Positions 1 to 9,562 of a DNA stretch of 64,000 nt are shown piece after piece. A program made the position numbers and the translations under genes. Source of the stretch: Paraneptunicella aestuarii (GTDB lineage Bacteria > Pseudomonadota > Gammaproteobacteria > Enterobacterales > Alteromonadaceae); assembly GCF_019900845.1 (NCBI RefSeq), contig NZ_CP074570.1:3100001-3164000 (forward strand). Direction: 5' to 3'. The notes below the pieces were generated by a model that did not search any database, was not told where the DNA came from, and was given only the letters and a program-made list of their open reading frames with translations. How positions within the stretch are numbered: position 1 is the stretch's first letter; each line of letters starts with the position of its first letter.

Positions 1-59
1 TTAGGGTGAAGGCTAGCATTTGTATCTAACAAGCTATACAACATCTGACTCGGTGCCAT
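1..59 (-). CDS. 5' end of an unidentified protein, cut by the window edge
   Basis: A minus-strand ATG at 57-59 opens a frame that stays open to the window edge (19 full codons, beginning MAPSQMLYSLLDTN). It is preceded by AAGGA at a 7-8 base spacing, a good ribosome binding site. Nothing in the visible residues identifies the product. The call rests on the start signal alone and could be a chance frame. Confidence 0.4.
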   Translation of the reverse strand, partial: MAPSQMLYSLLDTNASLHP

Positions 60-1110
60 AATCAATTCCTTGCTTATTCATTTTATAATCGGCAACAACA
101 CTGCTATTCAGGTCTAAACAAAACCCTTCAACGTCTTACAACCGTAAGCGTATTAATATCGATTTTTTATAAATATCTGACTTCAACGATTCTCCGAAAA
201 GTGCCATTGAAGATACTTAGAAAAAGTCGAAATGAGGATGAAAAAACTAATAACCCAACACATGGAAAAAAAATAAACACCTATATTTCAAAGCATTAAT
301 TCATTTGCTAGATAGTTTACTAACCTATATCTGGATATAGCGATACGCCCTAAAGCAAAGCCAAGCACGCCATCCCAAATCAACCTATGACTGTACATAA
401 CAGCTCTGTTTTTTAGCTATGCGTAGGCAACAACTTAGATGGTATTTCATTTACCATGTCTAAAATTTAACCCACGCATTAATGAAGAATAATCTTTTTC
501 CCACACGGAGATCATTTTAGGCATAAAAAGGGAAATTTTTGAAGATGCAAAATGATATGAAAAAATGCAATTTGTAGCAAAATGTCAACAAGAGAGGACT
601 AAAACCGCCATTATAAAGACAATTTAGACACAAAAAACATTAAAACAAAACCTATAAAAACAGGCTGTAGCGCCTTAATTTGATAGATTTGGTTAATATT
701 TTCACACCTATCAATAATGCAAATCAAAACTGCTTATAATGTATTCATCAGTAAGCTTACAGACGCTCTATCAGGCTATTTTTTCATCAACAAAAAGTGC
801 CGCAAAAGTATCAAAAACAGAGCATCAGATTCATTATATTTAGCATTTGAAAAATATTATTTATTGTTTTTTATTTATCGAAAAACTCACACAATAAAGC
901 ACACATTTACAACCAAAGTTACACATAAGAGAAAATTAAAGTAGTAAGTTTCGCAAATGAAAGATGTCCTTAACAGATATTATTACACCAAGTTAATAAA
1001 GGAACGGTTTGTTACCGCGTCAAAGCTCAGTTGCAGCCTATATTTTTGGACGAAATCAGCAATTTCCCCTACAGTATTAACTCCATGTTAGTAATCTCTA
1101 TCGAGTCGCT
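60..1110. other. AT-rich gene-free kilobase with one long hairpin
   Basis: No convincing gene is seen in this stretch. The only longer frame, 717-944, is rich in Lys, Phe and Tyr, as expected from AT-rich DNA, and lacks a ribosome binding site. At 419-479 there is a nested imperfect inverted repeat: outer arms ATGCGTAGG and ACCCACGCAT, inner arms TTAGATGGTA and TACCATGTCTAA. It could be an RNA structure or a repeat remnant. The region must also hold the promoters of the two genes that diverge from it, but no consensus promoter stands out. Confidence 0.5.
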
Positions 1111-2607
1111 ATGGCAACCCACTTTTCTGATTCATGGCTATACCCTGTCGTTGAAATATTTGTTGTTCTTTTTATTGCTGCTGTTGGTTTAATCACCCTG
1201 CTCATCATCACTTTCTACTTCATTGATATCACTCAAAAAACCCATACCATCAGACGAAACTATCCGGTGCTTGGACGCTTTCGATACTTCTTCGAACATA
1301 TGGGGGGATTTTTCCGCCAATACTTCTTTGCCATGGATCGTGAGGAACTCCCCTTCAACAGAGCAGATAGATCTTGGGTTTATCGGGCAGCGAAAAATAG
1401 TATTAACACAGTGCCTTTTGGTTCCACCCGAGATCTGCGCCCTGTCGGTTCCATTTTCTTTGTTAACTGCCCCTACCCGTCTTTAAGCAAGGATTCTGTC
1501 ACTCACAGCGACTTGCAAGTTGGTCCTTATTGCCAAATTCCCTATAACGCATGTTCGATTATCAATATTTCAGCAATGAGCTATGGTGCATTGTCTGTTC
1601 CTGCTATCAGAGCACTTTCCAGAGGAGCCAAAAAAGGTGGCTGCTGGATGAATACCGGCGAAGGTGGATTGTCGCCTTATCATCTGGAAGGCGGCTGCGA
1701 CATTATATTTCAGATTGGTACAGCCAAATTTGGCGTAAGAGACAAAGAAGGAAACCTGAGCGAAGATAAGCTCAGAGCCATAGCGGGTCATGAACAAGTC
1801 AGGATGTTTGAAATCAAGCTTTCGCAAGGAGCTAAACCGGGCAAAGGTGGCATATTACCGGGCAGCAAAGTCACAGCAGAGATTGCCAAAATCAGGGGAA
1901 TTGAAGAAGGTCAGGATGCTATCAGCCCTAATCGACACATTGATATTGCCAATACAAATGAGCTGCTTGATTCTATTGCCAAAATTAGAGAAATCACCGG
2001 CAAACCCGTAGGTTTCAAAACCGTATTCGGTGAATACCGCTGGTTTGAGGAAATGCTGGAGGAGATTAATCGCAGAGGCATAGAAAGTGCTCCAGACTTT
2101 ATTACCATCGACAGCGCAGATGGCGGCACTGGTGCGGCTCCGGCTACGCTTATTGACTACGTTGGTCTGCCCATTAAAGAAAGCCTACCTGTAGTGGTAG
2201 ACCTACTCAACAAACATCATTTGCGAAACCGAATTAAGGTAATTTGTTCCGGCAAGCTGATCACCCCCGCAGGCGTAGCATGGGCATTAGCAGTTGGTGC
2301 AGATTTTATCAATTCCGCGCGTGGGTTTATGTTCTCTCTGGGCTGCATCCAAGCTTTACAATGTAACAAGAACACCTGCCCGACCGGAATAACAACTCAC
2401 GATCCTAAACTACAGCGCGGCCTTGATGTTGAAGAGAAATCTGAACGTGTAGCAAACTATATTCGTAATATGAACTATGAGGTGGGTGTATTGGCACATT
2501 CCTGTGGCGTCTCAGACCCAAGAGAACTAAAACGACACCATGTACGCATGGTCGTAGAAAACGGACGCTCTGTTGCTCTGAATGAACTATATCCTGAAGA
2601 GCTTTAA
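1111..2607 (+). CDS. FMN-binding glutamate synthase family protein (GltB-like domain, membrane-anchored)
   Basis: The 498-residue protein has a hydrophobic N-terminal segment (about residues 12-38) and then the FMN-binding TIM-barrel domain of the glutamate synthase large subunit. Visible signatures are SAMSYGALS, the Gly-rich KPGKGGILPGSKV stretch, DGGTGAAP, and a late Cys cluster (CxxxxxCxxxxC, ending in CPTG) resembling the 3Fe-4S ligands of GltB. It lacks the amidotransferase domain and the C-terminal beta-helix, so it is not a full glutamate synthase. Such stand-alone proteins are common, and their physiological substrate is not established. The neighbours give no hint of function. The start at 1111 has only a weak ribosome binding site. 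Confidence 0.85.
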   Translation: MATHFSDSWLYPVVEIFVVLFIAAVGLITLLIITFYFIDITQKTHTIRRNYPVLGRFRYFFEHMGGFFRQYFFAMDREELPFNRADRSWVYRAAKNSINTVPFGSTRDLRPVGSIFFVNCPYPSLSKDSVTHSDLQVGPYCQIPYNACSIINISAMSYGALSVPAIRALSRGAKKGGCWMNTGEGGLSPYHLEGGCDIIFQIGTAKFGVRDKEGNLSEDKLRAIAGHEQVRMFEIKLSQGAKPGKGGILPGSKVTAEIAKIRGIEEGQDAISPNRHIDIANTNELLDSIAKIREITGKPVGFKTVFGEYRWFEEMLEEINRRGIESAPDFITIDSADGGTGAAPATLIDYVGLPIKESLPVVVDLLNKHHLRNRIKVICSGKLITPAGVAWALAVGADFINSARGFMFSLGCIQALQCNKNTCPTGITTHDPKLQRGLDVEEKSERVANYIRNMNYEVGVLAHSCGVSDPRELKRHHVRMVVENGRSVALNELYPEEL

Positions 2608-2637
2608 CCAAACAGCCGTTAATCGAGATTCAAAGAA

Positions 2638-2667
2638 AAAGGGAGAACACTTCCGTATTCTCCCTTT
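2638..2667. terminator. Bidirectional intrinsic terminator
   Basis: A 10-bp perfect stem (AAAGGGAGAA / TTCTCCCTTT) with a 10-base loop lies between two convergent genes. On the minus strand it is followed by a T-rich run, and on the plus strand by TTTATAAT, so it can serve both the GltB-like gene and secD. Confidence 0.8.
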
Positions 2668-2693
2668 ATAATCAGAGATTCAATCTAACCAGG

Positions 2694-4544
2694 TTAAATC
2701 GGTAATTTTTCCAATCGCTTACCACCCCAAACGGTATTAACCACTGCACGGGTTAATATAATTGCAGTAAACATGGATGTGATAATACCTATCATCAAGG
2801 TTACCGAGAAACCTTTGATTGGCCCAGTACCGATAGCAAACAGAATTGCTGCGGCAATTAACGTTGTGATATTGGCATCCAAAATAGTTGAGAATGCGTT
2901 GTCATAACCTGAACTGATCGCATGTTGAGGACTACGGCCTTCACGTAATTCTTCTCTAATACGCTCAAATATCAGTACGTTAGCATCCACCGCCATACCT
3001 ACGGTTAGTACGATACCAGCCATTCCCGGCAATGTTAGTGTTGCACCCGGGATCAACGACATAATTCCCACGATCATGATCAGGTTTGCAGCCAATGCAA
3101 TGTTTGCCACCAAACCAAACTTTTTGTAATACAAAACCATAAAGGCGATAACAAGAATAAAGCCTAACATGATGGCATCCATACCATTGGCAATGTTTTC
3201 TTTACCCAGGCTTGGTCCAATAGTGCGTTCTTCAACAATACGAATCGGAGCAATCAAAGAACCCGCACGTAACAACAATGCCAAATTCTGGGCTTCGGCA
3301 GGAGAATCCAGGCCGGTTGTTTCAAACTTGCTGCCAAAGTGACCGCGAATCGTCGCCTGGTTAATAACGCGACGTTCCTTTTCAAAAATCACTTTTCCGT
3401 TTTTATCCAGCTTGTCCGTCGGCTTGTATTCAATAAATACAACCGCCATTGGATTGCCAATGTTCTTCTTGGTGAAGCGAGACATTTTGGCTCCACCTTT
3501 AGAATCCAATGAGATAGATACTTTCGGCAATCCGTACTGGTCAATGCCACTTTGAGCATCAACAATGTTCTTACCTGCTGCAATCACTTCTTTCTTAAGT
3601 AGCACAGGTCGACCATTTGTGTCGTTAATAACTTCCGAGCCAGCAGGTACACGTCCTTTTGCGGCAGCGATGACGTCATTTTCATAATCTACAGCGCGGT
3701 ATTCCAATGTTGCGGTAGCGCCCAAAATATCTTTCGCTTTAGCGCTGTCCTGAATACCCGGCAACTGAATAACAATACGCTCAGCACCTTGACGTTGTAC
3801 AACAGGTTCCGCAACACCTAACTGGTTAACCCTGTTACGCATGATGGTAATGTTTTGCTGCACTGCATAACTCTTGGTTTCAGCCAACTGTTGTTCAGAC
3901 ATTTTGGCTGTCACTTTTAAGCCATCAAGCTCACTGAATTCATAGCCTGGATATTTACGCTTTAAGTTAAATACGGCTTTATCCAGCGCTTCCTCATCAC
4001 GGAAAGTAAGCTCCATGTAATCGGAGACTTTCTTGACTGATTTGTAACGAATATCCTCTTCACGCAAAGAGGTTTTCATATCCGACTGCAAGTCATCCAA
4101 TGCTTTGTCGATAGCGGTTTCCATGTCCACTTCCATCAGGAAGTGAATACCACCACGCAAGTCCAAGCCCAACTTCATAGGTGAAGCGCCGAACATTTTT
4201 AGCCAGTCAGGTACATTGGGAGCCAGGTTCAACGCGACGGTGTACTTGTCTTCCAATTGTCTATCCAAGGTTTCTTTAGCTAAACGCTGGTTACTATCGT
4301 CAGAGAAACGTACCAAAATTTGAGTATCATTCAATGCTGCAGCTTTGACTACGACATTGGCTTCTTTCAGCACCTCATTCACCTGATCCAATAACGCTGT
4401 GTCCAGTTGCTCACTCTTACTGGTGGAAATTTGGATCGCGTAGTCTTCACCATATAGATTAGGTAAAGCAAACAGTGCAAAAAACGAAACCATGACCAAT
4501 ATCAGTAATGATTTCCATAGCGGAGTGTGGTTTAACACAAACAT
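2694..4544 (-). CDS. secD: Protein translocase subunit SecD, orphan copy
   Basis: At 616 residues it has the usual SecD length. It shows the N-terminal membrane helix (about 10-29), the KLGLDLRGG motif that opens the large periplasmic P1 region, and the C-terminal six-helix block with TVGMAVDANVLIFERIREE, the hallmark of SecD/RND proteins. SecD works with SecF in the inner membrane, using the proton or sodium gradient to pull exported proteins out of SecYEG. Here it stands alone: there is no yajC upstream, and a terminator and a convergent gene follow where secF would normally be. It is probably a second, divergent copy, with the housekeeping yajC-secD-secF operon elsewhere. Confidence 0.93.
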   Translation of the reverse strand: MFVLNHTPLWKSLLILVMVSFFALFALPNLYGEDYAIQISTSKSEQLDTALLDQVNEVLKEANVVVKAAALNDTQILVRFSDDSNQRLAKETLDRQLEDKYTVALNLAPNVPDWLKMFGASPMKLGLDLRGGIHFLMEVDMETAIDKALDDLQSDMKTSLREEDIRYKSVKKVSDYMELTFRDEEALDKAVFNLKRKYPGYEFSELDGLKVTAKMSEQQLAETKSYAVQQNITIMRNRVNQLGVAEPVVQRQGAERIVIQLPGIQDSAKAKDILGATATLEYRAVDYENDVIAAAKGRVPAGSEVINDTNGRPVLLKKEVIAAGKNIVDAQSGIDQYGLPKVSISLDSKGGAKMSRFTKKNIGNPMAVVFIEYKPTDKLDKNGKVIFEKERRVINQATIRGHFGSKFETTGLDSPAEAQNLALLLRAGSLIAPIRIVEERTIGPSLGKENIANGMDAIMLGFILVIAFMVLYYKKFGLVANIALAANLIMIVGIMSLIPGATLTLPGMAGIVLTVGMAVDANVLIFERIREELREGRSPQHAISSGYDNAFSTILDANITTLIAAAILFAIGTGPIKGFSVTLMIGIITSMFTAIILTRAVVNTVWGGKRLEKLPI

Positions 4545-5040
4545 TCCCCTTTAAAAAAGCGACCAAGAAAGTGATTTTAAGTCTGATTTATTCTTATTTA
4601 TTGTCTTACTTTTGTCTTACTTTTAGTGGAAGCTACAAACTCCCGAAAGCAGTGCTATAGAGCACTAAAAAGCAAGCTACTGTCTAACTGTCGAGTTAGC
4701 AGAAAAAATTCCGCCGCAATGTTACCACCAACAAGCAGTCCTAACCAGACAAGAAGGCAAAAGAGCTCTTCCCTTCATTCAGGATTCAGGAACAACAACT
4801 AACGACAGCATGTAATATGAACAGTACGAACCTTCATCACGCCATTACATGAGGCTTTATGGAGACAAAATTGATAATTTCAAACAGGCAGGTAATAAAA
4901 AGAAAATAGCATCCCTGCTTTCCCTCCCCCCGATATAGCTGATAGCACTATATTCGGTTGAATTGAGACCTTGGTGCTTTTTAATAAATAGCACCTCGGC
5001 CTCGTACCACAACTCGGTTCAGTCGTCCCTGATAACAAAA
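4545..5040. other. Gene-free spacer upstream of secD, with hairpins downstream of the symporter gene
   Basis: About 500 bases lie between the secD start and the end of the ActP-like gene, both on the minus strand. A direct repeat TGTCTTACTTTT occurs near 4602-4625, and small hairpins lie at 4929-4957 (CCGATATAG / CTATATTCGG) and 4973-4996 (GGTGCT / AGCACC). The latter is a weak terminator candidate for the symporter gene. No gene is seen. Confidence 0.5.
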
Positions 5041-6702
5041 CTAATGATCAACCGCTTTTGACACATTGGTTGCCAATTCAGCAGCGACTAACTGTTCATC
5101 AAACAGTTCTCGATCTATCTCGGCTCGTTCACTCTTATCAAGCAAAGACACAATGATCATCGTCACGAAAGCAGCAGTAATGGTAAATAATCCCGGGTAA
5201 TCATAAGGAAACAGTGGCGCATCAGCTCCGATAACACTCACCCAGACTTTGGGGCCCATCACAATCAAGGCAATGGAACTCACAAAGCCGACCAAACCAC
5301 CAGCAACGGCACCTCTGGTTGAAAGATTGCGCCAATACATGGCCAAAATCAAAATGGGGAAATTCACGCTGGCAGCAATCACCAGCGGCATTACCGCGAT
5401 AAAAGCAACGTTTTGATTCTGGAACAAAATAGCGAGTAACACGCCCAAGGCGCACAAAACAACCGCGCTAATACGAGACAGCATGAATTCTTTCTTTTGG
5501 TCTGGCTGACCAGCACAAATCAACTCAGCATAGATGTCGTGAGATACCGCTGCCGATCCCGCAACAATCAACCCTGCAACAACCGCAAGTATGGTTGCAA
5601 ACGCCACAGCTGACATGAATCCCATTAATAAATCGCCACCCAACACCTTGGATAAATGCACGGCAACCATATTGGTACCGCCAATCAATTTGCCATCAGC
5701 AAAAAATTCAGGATTGGTTGACACAAAAATAATGGAAGAGAATCCGATCAAAATGGTCATCAGATAAAAATAGCCCATCAAACCCGACGCATAAAAAACG
5801 GATTTTTTCGCCGTACTCATATCTTCAACGGTAAATAAACGCATTAATACATGAGGCAAACCGAGTAGACCGCACATCATCGACACGGCAATGGTGATGG
5901 CTTGAATAGGATCCGTGAATAAACTTCCAGGCTGTAAAATCAAATCGCCTTTACTATGTACTTCTGCCGCTTTACTAAACAGGCTGTTGAAATCAAAATC
6001 CAACTGCACCATCAACAGCAAACACATCAAGGTTGCACCCAGTAATAGCAAAGTTGCTTTCACTATCTGTACCCAAGTAGTTGCCAACATGCCACCAACG
6101 GTCACATAGATCATCACCAGCACGCCAATAATCGCTACCGATATTTCATAGCTCAGCCCAAATAACAGCACGATTAACTTACCCGCTCCCACCAGTTGAG
6201 CCACCAGATACAGGATGGTTACAGAGATAGAGCCAAGGGTGGCGGTCATACGAATCGGCTTTTTCTGAAGCCGATACGACACTACGTCAGTAAAGGTAAA
6301 ACGCCCCAGATTACGCACTCTCTCGGACATTAAAAACAACATTAACGGCCAGCCAGATAACGCACCAACAGCCAATATCAAACCGTCATAACCGGCACTG
6401 TAAATCAAGCCACTGATACCCAGAAACGACGCCGCAGACATAAAATCACCCGCAATCGCAGTACCGTTTTGTCCTGCGCTGATTTGTCCACCCGCAGTAT
6501 AAAACTGACTGCTGGAAGTCGTATATTTCGACGCCCAATAACTAATGCCCAAGGTAATTAATACAAAAGTCACAAAGGTCGTAATCGCAGAATAATTTAG
6601 TGAGTCCGATGCTTGTTCCGATGCAAAAGCGACTGGAGCCACCAGACTTAAAACCGTGATTAACGCGCTACAACTAAAAATTCGGGAAATCCACTTACTC
6701 AT
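5041..6702 (-). CDS. actP: Sodium/solute symporter, cation:acetate type (ActP/PaaL-like)
   Basis: A 553-residue inner-membrane permease of the solute:sodium symporter family: a cleavable-looking first helix (ending APVAFASEQ), then about 13 hydrophobic segments. Its length and the GDFMSAASFLGISGL motif are typical of ActP. The start at 6702 was chosen because AAAGGAGC precedes it and because it overlaps the upstream DUF485 stop by 8 bases, a common arrangement for this pair. Acetate/glycolate is the known substrate class for ActP, while related SSS permeases (PaaL/PhaJ) carry phenylacetate. Its position next to the paa genes makes phenylacetate or another monocarboxylate a reasonable inference. 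Confidence 0.88.
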   Translation of the reverse strand: MSKWISRIFSCSALITVLSLVAPVAFASEQASDSLNYSAITTFVTFVLITLGISYWASKYTTSSSQFYTAGGQISAGQNGTAIAGDFMSAASFLGISGLIYSAGYDGLILAVGALSGWPLMLFLMSERVRNLGRFTFTDVVSYRLQKKPIRMTATLGSISVTILYLVAQLVGAGKLIVLLFGLSYEISVAIIGVLVMIYVTVGGMLATTWVQIVKATLLLLGATLMCLLLMVQLDFDFNSLFSKAAEVHSKGDLILQPGSLFTDPIQAITIAVSMMCGLLGLPHVLMRLFTVEDMSTAKKSVFYASGLMGYFYLMTILIGFSSIIFVSTNPEFFADGKLIGGTNMVAVHLSKVLGGDLLMGFMSAVAFATILAVVAGLIVAGSAAVSHDIYAELICAGQPDQKKEFMLSRISAVVLCALGVLLAILFQNQNVAFIAVMPLVIAASVNFPILILAMYWRNLSTRGAVAGGLVGFVSSIALIVMGPKVWVSVIGADAPLFPYDYPGLFTITAAFVTMIIVSLLDKSERAEIDRELFDEQLVAAELATNVSKAVDH

Positions 6703-7018
6703 GATTATCAAGCTCCTTTTTGACTTGAGCTTGCATGGGGTCGAGCGTTTTTTCACTAATTAATACGTACAGCCACTCAAGTAACACCATGACAACAATC
6801 ACCAGAACAGTGGCATAAATACCAATGGGGATTCGGCTTCCTTCAACAAGAGGCTCTGCAAACCATTGGTTATAAGCAGCAATGCCTCCAACAAAAAAAC
6901 CGTAAAACAACAAAGAAATCATCGTCAACAGGAACCGAACCTTGTTCCTTTTTCTTACTAATACAGCGAAGCTCGACGACTTTAACACAGCTTCAGTACT
7001 AGATTTGGTACAACTCAT
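6695..7018 (-). CDS. DUF485 family membrane protein, partner of the symporter
   Basis: A small protein (107 residues) with two hydrophobic segments around LLTMISLLFYGFFVGGIAAY and YATVLVIVVMVLLEWLYVLI, the DUF485 pattern found in genes directly upstream of actP. The ATG at 7018 is preferred over a TTG further out because AAGAGATG precedes it. Its stop overlaps the symporter start, implying translational coupling. The molecular role of DUF485 proteins is not known. Confidence 0.82.
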   Translation of the reverse strand: MSCTKSSTEAVLKSSSFAVLVRKRNKVRFLLTMISLLFYGFFVGGIAAYNQWFAEPLVEGSRIPIGIYATVLVIVVMVLLEWLYVLISEKTLDPMQAQVKKELDNHE

Positions 7019-7037
7019 ATAGGCATCTCTTGATAAT

Positions 7038-7070
7038 AAAAAAACGGTGTCACTCAACTGAGCGACACCG
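7038..7070 (-). terminator. Intrinsic terminator of the TonB-receptor gene
   Basis: Twelve-base arms (7045-7056 and 7059-7070, one mismatch) are followed on the minus strand by seven T residues (7038-7044). It ends the leftward transcript of the receptor gene just before the DUF485/ActP pair, so that pair may need its own promoter or depend on read-through. Confidence 0.85.
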
Positions 7071-7105
7071 CTCTTTCCTTAGCTATTTAAATGCGTTCTA
7101 TATCC

Positions 7106-9514
7106 TTAGAACGTATATTCGATCGTGACTCCGTAAGTGCGTGGCGCTCCAAAATTAGCAAATGCAATTTGAGAGTTACGCTGTGAGTATACGTGAGTAC
7201 GATATTCTTCATCAGTCAGGTTTTTCACCCATGCAGTGATCAACCAGTTGTCATCAGTGTCGCTCCACGACAACTGAGCATCCCACAATGTGTAATCAGG
7301 GATAACAGTAATGTCGTTGTTGTCCGGATCATAGAAGCTATCATCCTGGAAGCGATAAGACACTTTCGCTTTCAAAGAACCTGCATCGCCCATGTCGTGG
7401 AAGTAACGAGCATAAACATGCAGCATGTTCTCAGGAGCCTGACGCAATGTTTTACCAGAGAAGTCAGGAATACATCCATCTGCAGGATTTGTACTTACCG
7501 CATTATCACCTTCCGCACAAGGTAATGTACCACCACCTGGAGCAAGGTTGGCAACATTTGGCGTAAAGTCTTTGTAGGTCGCATCAAGGTATGCATAGCT
7601 ACCACCAAACTCAAGATTATCTGTTGCCATCCACGCAAACTCAACTTCCAAACCTTGAATATCAGCCGACGCCGCATTCTCAGTGATAAATTCACCGAAT
7701 GGGTTGGTTGGGTTATCCGCTAACTGAGCGAAACGAGTAACCTGCAAATCGCTGTAGTCGGTGTAGAACAAGGCCGTATTTAACTTCACAGTGCTATCAA
7801 ACAGGAATGACTTGAAACCAATCTCATAGTTAATCGCGGTTTCTTCGTCATAAGATTGAACTGCACGCTCTGGTGTTGATGGAGAACCAATGTAACCACC
7901 AGACTTAAAGCCGTTAGAGATGCTACCGTAAATCATCACATCATCCATTGCTTGCCAATCCAATACTACACGACCAGAGACATTGCCCCAATCATCTGAA
8001 TCCGTTACCCAGAAGTTTTCCTGAATAAATACGCCTGCAGCAACAACACCATCGTCGATATCACCACCAAATTCGACATCTTTCTCTTCATAGGAATAAC
8101 GCAAACCTGCGGTTAACTTCAGGTCGTCATTAATTTTATAAGTCCCCTGACCATATGCCGCCCAGCTAATACTGTCATTGGCCTGAATAGACTTACTGAT
8201 AATAAAGTTGCTAGGAATACGGGTTGCACCCGGCGCATAATCAATTTGCTCCTGTGGAATAACATTGAAACCACAGTTAGGAATACAGAAGCTCTCTGTA
8301 CGGTCGATTTTCTCTTTGCTGTAGAACAAGCCAACTACCCAGTCAAACTTCTCGCCACCAGGAGAAACCAAACGCAATTCCTGAGTAAACTGCACGGTAC
8401 GTTCAACAGCCGTGTCAGTTACGTCACGACGGAAACCGAATTGAGGGTCAACCGCAGGGTTAAAGCTAGACAAACCAGGTAAACCTTCAGAATCTTCCCA
8501 CCACAAGAAATCACTTTCACGATAAGAAGTAATAGAAGCAAAGGTAAAGTCTTCTGTTTCCCAGTTTACTTTCAAGGCATAACCTTCAACGGTTCTGTCT
8601 GTCGCACCAATTTCATCGTTTGCAGCCAGATATGGATTACCCGCAGAACCAAAAGCCGCATCAACCGCCAATGGGTTGTTTGCGTTGTTGTCGACAGAAT
8701 CCCCTGCAGAACCAACTGGTACACGATAGGTATCGCCAATATCGTCATCCGCACCATCAACCGTCAACACGAAGGACAAATCATCGGTCATGAAATAATG
8801 AAGCTGACCACGCCACGCCATGGTTTCACGATCATCATGAGTTTCGCCAGTATGAATATTGGTAATATGACCATCGTAGTTACGGTTACTAAATGAGAAC
8901 TTACCCAGCAAGTTTTCACTTAAACCACCACTAATCATACCACCCAGATCGAAGCGACCGTACTCACCAACGGTTAAGCGTCCGCGAGCAGTGACATCTT
9001 CGGTAGGTTTGGAAGTAATGAAGTTGATAGAACCCCCAATGGAGTTCTTACCATAAAGAGTCCCCTGTGGCCCCCTTAGCACCTCAACACGTTCCAGGTC
9101 GAAAATGTCAAAAACCTGTGCTGTACGAGCCGCAATATATACGTCATCAACAGAAATAACAGTGGAATCTGATGCAGCAGCACCGTCTTCCTTGGTTCCG
9201 ATACCACGAATTGCGATTTCAGGTTGACCAACACTGAAGGCGGCAAAAACCAGCCCCGGCGTTCGACTACCAATATCTTCGACGGAAGCAACTCCGTCTT
9301 CACGCAGCTCATCACCTGTAAATGCTGAAACAGCCAATGGAGTTTCCTGCAAGCTCTCGCTACGCTTTTGAGCAGTGATGATAATTTGTTCAAATCCACC
9401 TTGACTAGCTTCTTCCGCTGCTTCTTCTTGAGCGAACGCTTGTCCTGCCAAAATCGAGCTAATCGCCACAGAAAGAATTAGAGGCTTGGTTGATACAGAT
9501 TTAGTGCGACTCAT
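7106..9514 (-). CDS. TonB-dependent outer-membrane receptor
   Basis: An 802-residue protein with a signal peptide ending ILAGQAFA, a TonB-box/plug start (IIITAQKRSESLQETP), a plug with VEVLRGPQGTLYGKNSIGG, and a 22-strand-type barrel ending in an aromatic residue (IEYTF). The start at 9514 puts the signal peptide at the N-terminus; an upstream in-frame ATG at 9541 would add nine residues. It sits 48 bases downstream of paaK on the same strand, so it is probably co-transcribed. The ligand cannot be read from sequence. The context suggests an aromatic acid, or a larger substrate degraded to phenylacetate, imported across the outer membrane. Confidence 0.9.
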   Translation of the reverse strand: MSRTKSVSTKPLILSVAISSILAGQAFAQEEAAEEASQGGFEQIIITAQKRSESLQETPLAVSAFTGDELREDGVASVEDIGSRTPGLVFAAFSVGQPEIAIRGIGTKEDGAAASDSTVISVDDVYIAARTAQVFDIFDLERVEVLRGPQGTLYGKNSIGGSINFITSKPTEDVTARGRLTVGEYGRFDLGGMISGGLSENLLGKFSFSNRNYDGHITNIHTGETHDDRETMAWRGQLHYFMTDDLSFVLTVDGADDDIGDTYRVPVGSAGDSVDNNANNPLAVDAAFGSAGNPYLAANDEIGATDRTVEGYALKVNWETEDFTFASITSYRESDFLWWEDSEGLPGLSSFNPAVDPQFGFRRDVTDTAVERTVQFTQELRLVSPGGEKFDWVVGLFYSKEKIDRTESFCIPNCGFNVIPQEQIDYAPGATRIPSNFIISKSIQANDSISWAAYGQGTYKINDDLKLTAGLRYSYEEKDVEFGGDIDDGVVAAGVFIQENFWVTDSDDWGNVSGRVVLDWQAMDDVMIYGSISNGFKSGGYIGSPSTPERAVQSYDEETAINYEIGFKSFLFDSTVKLNTALFYTDYSDLQVTRFAQLADNPTNPFGEFITENAASADIQGLEVEFAWMATDNLEFGGSYAYLDATYKDFTPNVANLAPGGGTLPCAEGDNAVSTNPADGCIPDFSGKTLRQAPENMLHVYARYFHDMGDAGSLKAKVSYRFQDDSFYDPDNNDITVIPDYTLWDAQLSWSDTDDNWLITAWVKNLTDEEYRTHVYSQRNSQIAFANFGAPRTYGVTIEYTF

Positions 9515-9562
9515 AATAATTGCCCTGTGTGTTGTTGACATTACGCCTATCGGTAATGATTT

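Noticed and set aside
717..944. 75-codon frame in the AT-rich left region
   Set aside because: No ribosome binding site, composition (Lys, Phe, Tyr, Thr) driven by AT content, no recognisable motif.
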